The notes beneath the pieces were generated by a model that was not told where the DNA came from, did not search any database, and worked only from the letters and a program-made list of their open reading frames with translations. From contig JAEBUN010000020.1 in NCBI GenBank assembly GCA_023014365.1, positions 372,001 through 436,000 on the forward strand: DNA of 64,000 bases. The letters run 5' to 3'. The stretch comes from Lepiota brunneoincarnata. Taxonomy: Eukaryota; Basidiomycota; Agaricomycetes; Agaricales; Agaricaceae. This document shows, in pieces, positions 22,865 to 32,813 of this stretch. A program made the position numbers and the translations under genes. Every line of letters starts with the position of its first letter. Position 1 is the stretch's first letter.

Positions 22865-23445
22865 ATTTCTTTTCCACCCCCCCCCCTACCCTCTGCCATC
22901 ACAATACGCGCAACCCTATCATGACCGTTTGCCCATTGTTTGATTGTATTCCTCCCCCCCCTTTTTTTTATTTATTATTATCACGAACTCGCAATACCCG
23001 ACCTATCGTTGTTCATTCGTGTTCCCAAGTTGATCATTCGATGATACCACCATTTGTTTGTCTTGATACATCCGTTGTAGCCATAGTATCTCCCCCCTAG
23101 TTGTGTTTTTATTGATATGTATATACATAGTAGAGTCAGTCAGTGGTTCTGGAGAATAGAATCCATTCACACACACCCCCCGAACGAATGAAAATTTAAG
23201 TTTACTGGGCATGATCAGATGATAGAGAGAAATATGTACCGTACATACAATCATGATCCGGGCGTTGGATTCGCAATTGCATATCATGCACATGGTACCT
23301 CGTATAGGACAAGGGTTGACGGACCGATATTTTTAAAGACACCGTCCGGAGAAACCATGTGTACACAAATTCTCAACTACATTCCCAAGCGTAACAATGG
23401 ATAGCAACAAAATGACCCTTTTACTCCAACAGACCCCTACAAAAA
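22865..23445. other. 3' region between receptor gene and MRD1
   Basis: Convergent 3' ends: the receptor stops at 22864 and MRD1 stops at 23446. The stretch is rich in C and T homopolymers (C runs near 22878 and 22953, T run near 22962) and AT-rich around 23100-23230. No gene or CaaX frame is supported on either strand. Confidence 0.5.
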
Positions 23446-26331
23446 TCACTCCGCCAAAGCCACTACATCCTCCTCACCCGACTTGGTAAGGTTCAGCTTC
23501 CGCTTCTTGCCCGGCATCTCTTTACCTCCACCATAACCAACTCCAGCCTTCTGTCTTAGCGCATCTAAATCCTGTTCCGCTTCCTCGGCCCACTCTAGAA
23601 CCAAATGTCTCCCAAGCAAATGAGTGTGGCGTAGCATATTAAACGCATTTTCTGCCTCATGCCTCGACACAAACTCAAGAAAGGCAAAGCCGCGCGTACG
23701 TGAGTCGAATTTCTTTGGTAAGCGCACAGATTTCAAGTGACCATGGGCGCTACGGGAAGGGGGCATGTGCAAATCAGTTATCATCATCAATTAATTACCC
23801 CGAGTACGAATGGAGACAAGGCGTGGGTGGGAAATAAGGACATACCCAAAGAGGTCACGAATATCTTTCTTCGTTGCCTCGAATGGCACGTTCTTGACTA
23901 TTACTTTTGCGGTTCGGCTCTTGGAGCTAACCCCATCCTTGCCTGTCGGGGCTGCTTCTTCCGCCCCGCGACCCGCGAATTTCACGTGGAGGGCATGTCC
24001 GTCAAGAACAAAGCCTTGCATACTCTTCAATGCCTTTTTTGCACTTTCCATGTCGTGGAACCCAATAAAACCATACCCCATACTGAGACGAGGGCCATTC
24101 GGGTTTTTTGGGTCTGGCTTTGTCTGGATCCGTGCAAAGGCAAAAGAAGGCAGATGTCGGAAGACTTGGGCCAGACGCTCTTGGGTCGTCACGAATGAAA
24201 GGTTCTTGACGTAGAGCGTCGTACCACCGGCTATAAAGATCTCTTCGTCGGATTTCGAAGATTCTTGTCCTGGGATCTTTACCACAGGCAGTGAGGTGGC
24301 CGACGGTGTGGTCTGCGTCGGTTCGTCGGTGAACATGCCTAGAGGACCTTTCTCCAAATATATGACAGAGTTCCCAAGACGTCGATATGCGACTGCTCGA
24401 AATGCTTTTGCAGCCTCGTCGGGTCGTTCAAATTCCACGACAGCCATCGTCCCTGCAGGCGGCACAAGCACCCGGCTGAGCTGACCATGTGGGCTGAAAA
24501 GCTCTCGGATTTGTTCGGTTGTTGTTCCGTATGGTATGTTTTTCACCAGAATGGTGGTATCGGAGCGAGCCTTAGATGAGAACGAGGACAATGAGACGCC
24601 ATGTGACTCAAGATACGTTTTAGTTTCTTGGATGATATGGGTCTCGGCGAGCGCGAGCTTGACAGCGGGATTATCGCCGTTTTCGGGGTTGAGAATATCG
24701 GACTTGGCAATGTTCATACGATCAGCTATTGATGATGCAACTGCATCGCTCTACACTCAAAAAGTGAATCCTGAGACTATGGCTGGGAGAGCATTACTGA
24801 CATTCATATAGAGCATGCCCCAGTTGAACGACTTTCCAGCCATTGCTTTGCGTTTGGCCTGCTTCTCCTCCTTGACAGTTTTGCGCCCTTCGCCCTCTTC
24901 AACCTGGTATGGCTTTTGTCTGTCATGGGCGGGGAGTATGTGCAAAAGACGTCCCTGAAAGGACTTTTTGTCCAATGCTGCATAGGCCGAGAAGGCGTCC
25001 ATGCCGCTCTTAAACGTCACATAGGCCAAACCCTTGGATTGTTTCGAGATAGGGTCAACAGGTATGTGAACCTAAATGACAAGCCTGAAGTTAGCTAGCT
25101 GTTGGACTGAACCCGAAATCCGAAGGCATCAGAAAAAATTTCTACTATCGGTTTCCCATGGGATCAGCATACCCTAAGGTCTGATGTCCCTATATTGATT
25201 GTCATCCCTGCGGCGAATTGGTAGCCTTGAAAAGGTAGAAGAATAGCCTCACCTATTAAAAGGAGGATCAGTGTCAGATTCGAGAATGAAATGGGAAAGA
25301 GTGAGAGTTTGTCAGACAATATTTCTACTATCGTTTCCCAAAGGTATCAGCACACTCGAAAGAGTCTGATGTCCCTATTTGGAGAGTTCATCCGAGTATT
25401 ACTGCTCCGAAGCGCAGTATCAGACAAATAGATGGGCTTGTGTATTTACCTGTAATAATTCCCCGAAGGATGTGAAATGTTCCGTGAGATCTGCCTCTGT
25501 ACAACCTGAACGCTAGGTTTCGAAGAAACAATCTATGCGTCCGCAAAATTGTCTCCCTGACGGTATCCGGGAGTGGTTCGGAGTCATCTTCGACCTAGAT
25601 TTACTTCAGTGGTCTTTCTATTGTATTCATGAATGCGATTACCTTTTTGTCTTCCTCTTGCCCGCCACCTTCATCATCCGATTGCTCAAAAACCTTCCCC
25701 GCTCCGTCGACATTTTGCGACATTCGTTGTCGCATCCATTCTAGATCAGAGAGGGCTCCCGAACTCGCTGGAGCATCTTCTGCCGGCTCTTCGGGAGGTG
25801 GAATGATCGGGTCAGGCGGTGCTTCATTGGCCCATGAAGGCCCCTTCCTGGTCCGGTGCTGCATGACCTCGATGAACTCGTCAATCCGGTTCGATGATTT
25901 CTCCTTCAGCTTGCTAGGTTTGGCCTTCGGCTTGGGTTCCGGGCCTTTACTCTTCTCTTCCGCGGGTGAGGGCCCTAGCCTTGGTCGCTTATTTGGTCGA
26001 GGAGCAGGTGCATCTTTGGAGCCCTACAAAGGAAAAAACACACTATTCAAGACCGGTAAATAGAATAAAAATTCAAATAGCGTACGTCGATCATAGCGAC
26101 GTTGATTCGAGTTGAATCGACGAAGGTTCTGTCGAACCAGTCTCTTGCTGCGGCAGCCTCTTCTGCGGACTTGTATCCCACAAACCCAAACCGTCGTGAT
26201 GTCCCGTCATGCTTGAAGGCTACTTGAACGTCTGTGATAGTCCCGGCAGGACACCCCTTCTGCTCGAAATGTTGTCGTAGACGGGCGGGAGTGACATAGG
26301 TGGGTAAATTCTTGATCATTAATCGAGACAT
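23446..26331 (-). CDS. MRD1: Mrd1, five-RRM factor for early pre-rRNA processing
   Basis: Mrd1 binds pre-rRNA and U3 snoRNA in the nucleolus and is needed for early 18S cleavages. Six minus-strand exons: 26331-26086 (RRM1, MIKNLPTYVTPARLRQHF), 26023-25643 (acidic linker), 25594-25450 (start of RRM2, LFLRNLAF), 25071-24802, 24750-23846 (RRMs 3 and 4, TILVKNIPYGTTTEQIREL and LYVKNLSF) and 23749-23446 (end of RRM5, GFAFLEFVSR). RNP1/RNP2 motifs are intact in all five. The third exon is 145 bases where 144 are required: between LFLRNLAF and CTEADLTEHF lies one surplus base near 25505, most likely a sequence error in an essential gene. The intron between exons 3 and 4 (25072-25449) is 378 bases and carries a direct repeat; the others are about 50-100 bases. 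Confidence 0.93.
25138..25378. repeat. Imperfect direct repeat inside an MRD1 intron
   Basis: Two copies of about 55 bases lie at 25138-25192 and 25321-25376 in the same orientation. Both begin ATTTCTACTATCG, share TTTCCCA, a central ATCAGCA, and end GTCTGATGTCCCTAT, with substitutions and small gaps between. They lie in the unusually long intron between MRD1 exons 3 and 4, 183 bases apart start to start. I see no further copy in the window and no terminal inverted repeat, so the origin (duplicated intron segment or mobile-element scrap) is open. Confidence 0.7.
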
Positions 26332-26503
26332 GGTTTCAAGGCTTTATGACTTGAGTTGACTACATGGCAGGAGGGAAAAAAAAAAACACTGACCAGTTGG
26401 GAACAGAAAATCATTTTGAAAATCCTTGCAAAAAAACTCCGATCGGCTATCGCCGAGAGGGGGGTACGGTAGACCTTGCCCAAATTCAGATTCCAAACCC
26501 GCG
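26332..26503. promoter_or_regulatory. Divergent promoter of MRD1 and PAC10
   Basis: The start codons of MRD1 (minus, 26331) and prefoldin subunit 3 (plus, 26504) are 172 bases apart, so both transcripts must start within or very near this stretch. It contains an A run near 26376-26385 of the poly(dA:dT) kind that excludes nucleosomes in fungi. No TATA element is obvious. Confidence 0.6.
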
Positions 26504-27370
26504 ATGGATTCGCAGCTTGGCTCTTCAGAGGAGAAAAACCCCAGGGGCATCCCAAAAGCACCATTTGTCGTACGCAAATGAATATCCAGTTGTTTGTCTC
26601 TACTTACGGCTCCTAGGACAACATCGAATCATATCTAGGTGGTCCTGATGTCAGTGTTGAGGGTCCCTTGAAGAGGTTCCAAGATGCGCTTGCGTACGCG
26701 TTGCTTTGCTCTATCGCGAGGCTCTTGATTGACACTGAACGAAAGCTCAGAAAGTATCGGTACATGGATGGCACTCTCACACAACGTCGTGTTGGCCTCG
26801 AAGACAAGATACCGGAAATCAGGAATACGTTGGACATGGTCGAGTTTCTAAGAGACCATAGGGTGAATACTGGTGTATATGTATTCGAGTGCTGTCTGAC
26901 ATATGAGCAGGAAGGAAAAAGCGAGACCCTGGGCACCAATGACGACGATCTCGATGACCTCGATGGAGAGGAAGAAGGCGCTACAAAACCTCTAACGACA
27001 ACATTCGAACTTAACGATACATTGTATGCCGAGGCAGAGCTGGAAGACAGTGATACTGTGTACCTGTGGCTTGGGGTATGAGTTTTTCATTGTTCAAGCA
27101 GCCACAATTACACATTGACTTCAATAGGCCAACGTAATGCTGTCCTACAAAATTCCTGCAGCGATCGCGTTGCTCCAGTCCAGGCTAGCAGCCGCAGAAA
27201 CCACCTTGAAAAATACAGTCGAAGACCTAGAGTTTCTGAGAGAACAGATCACGGTGATGGAGGTGAATACTGCGCGGGTGTATAACTGGGATGTGAAGCG
27301 CAGAAGAGAAAAGAGAGAGAAGGAGGCTCAGCATCCTTCCGCAGCCCAGGGCGTCGCCGACCTCGATTAG
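26504..27370 (+). CDS. PAC10: Prefoldin subunit 3 (Pac10/VBP1)
   Basis: Five exons, 26504-26569, 26617-26693, 26751-26862, 26911-27075 and 27128-27370, give 220 residues with agreeing phases. Prefoldin is a six-subunit cytosolic chaperone that hands nascent actin and tubulin to the CCT chaperonin; subunit 3 is one of its two alpha-type subunits. The sequence shows the family pattern: NPRGIPKAPFV, KRFQDALAKYRYMDGTLTQR in the first coiled coil, KIPEIRNTLDMVEFL, the beta-hairpin region TTTFELNDTLYAEAEL with VYLWLGANVMLSYK, and the second coiled coil EDLEFLREQITVMEVNTARV. An acidic insert (DDDLDDLDGEEE) interrupts the middle and the C terminus is basic. It is divergent from MRD1. Confidence 0.95.
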
Positions 27371-29145
27371 GTAGGATCGGCTCCCGCTGAGAAGGCGAGT
27401 GTTGCATAATATACAGTAAATGCATTGGGACCGCACGGTGCACCACTGTACAAGAGAGGGAGCGGATCAAATGCATTTGCATCATCACTCATTCCTCGTT
27501 CCGGCTCTTACAAGTTCCTAGCTCTGAGCATACGACTTTGAACACCCTTCTTTGCTAATGAATGCCTCGTATTTGAAGCAATCTCACCATTTCGACTGTC
27601 CAACAGCTCAAGGTACTCGGTTGTAGTTGAGGCTCGGAAACGCAAGGATTCAGTCCAACATGGCTTGAACATTCATTCCATAGTACCTATTGATGAGATG
27701 CCCATGTCCGTGCGTACAACAATTCATCACTTGATAACCACACATATATATCACTCCTCCTTTTCAAATTTACGTGCGGTCCCACTCGCCCCGCCAACTT
27801 GCTCAACAAACCCAATACCCTCCGGATTACCTTTCCCCACCTTACTCGGTCTCTTCCCCTTCCCAGCCTTGGAGCTCTCACTAGCAGCATCTAGACCTTC
27901 ATTCGCCTCATCCTTCCGCGCTTTAAATCCTCCCCGCACTGATTGAGACTGTGTATCTTGAGGATGTAAGTTTTCGGGGTTCGTAGCGTGACCCTGAGTG
28001 AGATTGTTGATTACTTGGAAGGAAGAAGGGGTGACATGTAGTCCGTGGTTTGAATTCCTCATCGCAGCGCCAAGACTGCATGTACGAAGGTGGGAGTAGT
28101 TTGGTCGTCCGCAGATTTTTAAAAACATTGTGATTGTCCAAAGGATAAAATGACGACTTGTGATATCCTCAACGCTCGTCTCCTCCACTATGACATCATA
28201 TAGTCTCTTTGTTGAGGTGACCGACATGTGACTCAATATAGGGGACTGCCAAACACATGGGAGAATTAATACAGATTTTTGTAACGAGCTTCAGACTTAG
28301 TACGAACGTAATGAATATTTCCGACAACCAGATCGATGAGCACACCAGACAACTTGGTCAGCGATGGAGATGATGAAGGTGGTGATGAGAACATCACTGA
28401 GGCACTCGAAATCGATCGAGGCAACACTTGCGAGAAGACATTCTTGTACTGTAATCATTGAGTTGCAGAGCTGCCGAGTCGCTTATTGGAAAGATTTGGG
28501 GGAATAGAGGAGACACGTGTGAGGAGGATCTTGATGCAGGACAGGGACTTGCAATCCTCACTTGATCCTGTGGGCTCCTCGATTTGGACGGCTGAGGCTG
28601 CGGACATGGGAGAAATGGATGGGATTATGTTGAGCAGCGCTTGCCCCGTTACCTTGGATATTGCGGGTTCAGTGTTGGATGGAATTCCAGACTCTGTTGT
28701 GCAGTACGTTGTATTGCGGTCCAATCGAAATCAGGGTACAAGGGCCCTTTCCGGAGGATGAGTCGTGCTTCGGTGGTCAGACGGCCAAGCAGTGGTTCTG
28801 TTGAAATGGGCTTGATGATATCGGCAGAGAGGATGAAGGCGTCCCCGACGACATTGTTATACGAGCCAAAAAGACAGTGTGGTTTGGGGTGTGTATTTTG
28901 TTGCTAAGCTCCAGGATGAGATCACGGTGATGGCAGATGAGTGGTCTTCGGCCCTGTGTGACTTGAGCTGATGTGACTCGTCGTAACTCTGGACCCTCAT
29001 TCTGACACCCCTACCTACATATGTGCGCAAGGATCAGCATTCTCTGTACTTCAGCTCGGTACCAGCGGTATTTGTTTATTTATTATGCTTCTCTACTAGT
29101 CAAGCTCATGCCAAACCCCAGCAATTAGACGAATCCTAGCATCAC
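27371..29145. other. Region with unresolved short exons, no firm gene
   Basis: Two weak candidates lie here. On the minus strand, 27751-28236 ends in a basic, Gly/Lys-rich stretch with SSKAGKGKRPSKVGKGNPEG, plausible as the last exon of a small protein. On the plus strand, an ATG at 28338 opens an acidic peptide (SDGDDEGGDENITEALEID) that may join to the frame 28468-28705 (ERFGGIEETRVRRI). Neither shows a known domain, and they may be remnants. A TATTTATTTATT-like AT-rich patch at 29071-29080 precedes the F-box gene. Confidence 0.3.
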
Positions 29146-30816
29146 ATGCAGGCGAGCGAGGAAATCAGCAGGACAAACCGCAATGTTCCTGTCAATAGAT
29201 TACCCCCAGAAATCCTCGCTCATATCTTCGGCTATTTACTGGAACCTATCCCAGAACCTTTTCCCTTCCCCCTACCGACTTCATTTCATGATTGGATGGT
29301 TGTTACCCGAGTGTGCTGGTATTGGCGCGCAGCTGCCTTGTCGGAGCCCTCACTCTGGGGCAGGATACATATAAGTACAGTTTCTGATGAGTCCGCTCTT
29401 CACTATCTGCCCATGTCAGGCAGTCTTCCCATAGACGTTTTTTATACCACCGACTTCGACTCCATTGACACTCCCGACTCCACGGAAACGGGCGAGCAAT
29501 TCGAAGACGAGTCTCTCAAATCTATCACTGCCAACATAGATCGTCTTCGGGAGTTACACATATTCAGCTCTCTAACGGAGAACCACTCCCCATGGAAATA
29601 TTTCACAAGTCCGGCTACAAGACTGGAGGCTTTAACTATCATATCGAGTGACGAAGACGACCTTGGAGTTCCTTACGTCTTACCACCAATCTTCAACACC
29701 GGAGTAACACGCCTTCGGAAGCTGGTTCTGGCGAACATATCTTTATGGCCTCATGACAGCTTTCATAACCTCAGGCAGTTGGTACTGTACGACCAACTCG
29801 ATGAAGCTCGTTTACCATTACATACATTCCTTCACACCATAAGCCAATCTCCCCAGCTCGAGACCCTAATCCTCGTCAGTGCCGGGCTGGAAGATGACTT
29901 CGTCTTTGACACAAGCGACCTTGTTAAACCTGTGTCGCTTCCAGCTTTACGGTATCTTGAGATCGGAGACTGGTCCTTTGAGATGGTGCCTCTGGCGTTC
30001 TTGAAACACCTTACTGTGCCTCCCGAAACAACATTCTGTCTCTGGGATCTCGGCTGGGAGCCCGTCCTTCGCAATTTACTATTTCCCCATCCAGATGAAC
30101 ATTCATTACTCCAACGATGCACCAAAATTAACATCACGTCGTTCCTGGAAGATGAGCACCCCTGCGAGACAGAGGCTTTTCTCACAGGAGTCAAGGGCTC
30201 TACCATCTACTATTATGGCCCCGGTGCACACCCTTGCTTCTCATCTTTACGATCCCTCGGCCAATTCGTAAACGTTACAGAGCTCAACTATTGCCCTGAC
30301 GCGCGATGGGCGAACTACGGCGGGAACATAAATGACGAAGACCTCCTCACTTTATTGCCTGCGCTGAAGATTCTGCGTGTATCAGGTGGCATTTGGCCCA
30401 ACCTTGATAGATTATGCGACCTCCTTATCCAATGCGACTTAAAAAAGCCCCGCCGCGGTGCAGACCGAAATAAACTCCCGCTAGCTCAGAGCGAACCCCA
30501 ACAATCCTCACGATTCCGTATAGCACCACGCCTAGAGCAGCTGCACATTCATCGCCTAAACAACCTCGAGCCGCAAAAAAGAACTGAAGATTTGCAGCCT
30601 TTGCTCCTCTTGGCGAACGTGCGAGCGAATAACGGAGTACCATTGAAGAGGCTTGTCGTAGAGGGGTTCACCGGTGAGGCGTTGAGGGAGCTGGGGATGT
30701 ATTTTGATTTGGTCATGGGAGTGGCGGGGAGATACCCTACCATGTTTTGGGAAAACTCGGTGCACGAAATTTGGGAGAAAACGAAATTGGCGAGACCACC
30801 GCCCCCGGATTGGTGA
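29146..30816 (+). CDS. F-box protein with leucine-rich C-terminal region
   Basis: An intronless 556-residue protein. The F-box begins at about residue 17 (VNRLPPEILAHIFGYLL) and continues through VTRVCWYWRAAALSEPSLWGRIHIS, the usual F-box end in basidiomycetes. The rest has irregular leucine-rich segments such as LRELHIF, LRKLVLANISLWP, LETLILVSAGL and LRYLEIGDW, which in this family form the substrate-binding surface. F-box proteins bring substrates to SCF ubiquitin ligases through Skp1. Such genes are present in very large, fast-evolving numbers in mushroom-forming fungi, so the specific target cannot be guessed. Confidence 0.88.
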   Translation: MQASEEISRTNRNVPVNRLPPEILAHIFGYLLEPIPEPFPFPLPTSFHDWMVVTRVCWYWRAAALSEPSLWGRIHISTVSDESALHYLPMSGSLPIDVFYTTDFDSIDTPDSTETGEQFEDESLKSITANIDRLRELHIFSSLTENHSPWKYFTSPATRLEALTIISSDEDDLGVPYVLPPIFNTGVTRLRKLVLANISLWPHDSFHNLRQLVLYDQLDEARLPLHTFLHTISQSPQLETLILVSAGLEDDFVFDTSDLVKPVSLPALRYLEIGDWSFEMVPLAFLKHLTVPPETTFCLWDLGWEPVLRNLLFPHPDEHSLLQRCTKINITSFLEDEHPCETEAFLTGVKGSTIYYYGPGAHPCFSSLRSLGQFVNVTELNYCPDARWANYGGNINDEDLLTLLPALKILRVSGGIWPNLDRLCDLLIQCDLKKPRRGADRNKLPLAQSEPQQSSRFRIAPRLEQLHIHRLNNLEPQKRTEDLQPLLLLANVRANNGVPLKRLVVEGFTGEALRELGMYFDLVMGVAGRYPTMFWENSVHEIWEKTKLARPPPPDW

Positions 30817-31392
30817 CTTGCAGTGGGGTCGTGGGGAACGGGGGCTGGGATATCTGTTGAAATGCTGCCGTTGAACCACAAAGGGGCTGGATTGGAGGAC
30901 TTTTTATATGATTCATGCGCAGAAATAATGGCACATGTCACCACAGATTCTGTCAATGGACCTTTTCATCCTTTCAATGGGCATTCGACTTCCGAAAGCT
31001 TCATATTCGTCCCCTGAGTTGGATATGTTCTGCTGACATTAAACCGGAGTCGCCGCTAAAGGTCCCGTCTACAATTGATGCAAAACGGGGAATCTCGGTT
31101 CTACGATCCGAGGCATGTAATCGGACGAGATAATGGATGATAGCCGAGTAGTACTACGCGGATACAGCCCTTTGCTTCTTTCCTCTCAAGCTTCAGTTCC
31201 ATTGCTATCGCGGATCGTCAATCACTTGACTAGTGTCGCAAATTATCGTCTTGGACCGGCCGCTATAATCCCCACGGGCTCGAATCCAGGAGAGCATTGA
31301 AATCGTGACCCTCGGACTCCTAAAGGTTGGTGGATTCATCGAATGCTCCAAGCACCGGTTACTGAACCGGTCATATTCAACACTCATCAAAC

Positions 31393-32392
31393 ATGTCTGA
31401 ATCGCCTTCAACCGAATCAAGTCCACCCACGCCCATAAACGACCTGCCGCATGAATGCCCTACTCGCATCTTCAAGTTTTTGCAAGGACCTTCTGGACAT
31501 CCCGCTCCCTCCTTATTTTCACCGATGGCTCGTTGTCTTACAGATATGCCATCACTGACGTGCTGCCGCCTTGTCAACGCCCCTCCATGGACCATCATCA
31601 ATATACGGAAATCATTTGCGCAAGCGGCTCTTCGCCACTATGAGTTGTTGGGGTAACTTCCGCTCTTGTCCATTATAAGCTACAAAGTTGCCCTTCAACT
31701 CTCCCGCTCTTGGGGGACAACGATCAAGAAATTGGTTAAACTTCTTGAACTGCTGCTACAAGTGTCGTCCCATTTGGTTTGGAGACCCTTCGCAAAGCCT
31801 TGACTGAATGTACCAGGAACTTGTTCCATGGTTAGTTCAGCATTGTCCCTCGGCCGGAAGAACCGCAGCCACACCACATTCACAACGACTTGAGGGCCTG
31901 AGACTCGACCGCGAAAAGAAAAGGAAGTGTTTTGACCTGGCAGAACCATTCGCCCACTTCCGTTCCTTTGCCGAGGTCGGGGGAAATCGCGGCATCCCAT
32001 CGATGAGGCCTGTGCTTAGAGTGTTTCTAACCCCATTAGACGTTGCTTCTGCCCGTTTGCGTAGGTATACTGATGCTGTAGACGCTGATGACTGCGATTT
32101 GTTTGGGATGCCTTCTACAAACTTTCGCAGATGGACGAGCTCGAGTGCTGGCGGCCATGATTCTCTCAAGTCATGGACTTCTTGTTCCTGTTCTTCAGTC
32201 CTCCCATCCGTATGTTATTCTAAAACTTACGGTGCTAAGTTAAGACCAAGGTCCACCCTCAGCTCGACACGCGCCTTCCCCCCGTTTCTGACGACCCAGA
32301 AGGGGAGTCCTCGGAGAAAATGGTTTATACCAATGGTGGGTAACGATGAAGAAGTGACTTGTAGGGAAGCATTACCACCTGTGCCCACTTAA
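31393..32392 (+). pseudogene. F-box-like gene remnant
   Basis: ATG at 31393 opens a Ser/Thr/Pro-rich start followed by INDLPHECPTRIFKFL, which fits the N-terminal F-box helix, and then CLTDMPSLTCCRLVNAPPWTII, where a normal F-box would read like VCRLWRNAAL..PSLWSTI. The frame stops at about 31655 and similar coding character resumes in other frames up to about 32390 (LEGLRLDRE, DLAEPFAHFRSF) without workable introns. I read it as a decayed F-box gene. Because single-base insertions occur elsewhere in this window, part of the decay may be artefact. Confidence 0.4.
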
Positions 32393-32770
32393 GACCCGTC
32401 CCTCGACCACGATTGCCACCACGGCCGTTATTTCGATTCCTCTGGCTCTCGTTCTTCATACTCCTTTCCCAAGCCCACAAGTGCATCCTCGCATGTGACC
32501 AGGAACATTTGCTCTCTTTCCTTGAGTAATGAAGAAGCACGGTCTTATCTTTGTAGGTGAGAAAATAAGCATCTATTCTAATGTATCCCATTGAAACAAT
32601 TATAGATTTTTTGGGAAAACTTAACGGAAACTTGGATAGTACCCGTGCTCGATGCCTCGGACGTTCCCAGCAAGTAGAGAACGTCTCTGCGCTTCTTGTG
32701 GCGTAAAGTCACCAGCCTCCTCACAATTAGGATAACAAACGCAATTGGTTCGGCCACGGCTGTGAAGATT

Positions 32771-32778
32771 TATATAAG
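32771..32778 (+). promoter_or_regulatory. TATA-like element of the carboxylesterase gene
   Basis: TATATAAG starts 43 bases before the ATG at 32814. The spacing leaves room for a very short 5' untranslated region only, so it is tentative. Confidence 0.4.
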
Positions 32779-32813
32779 TGCTTCTGCCTGCCCATCCGGA
32801 CCCCAGTCCCTCC

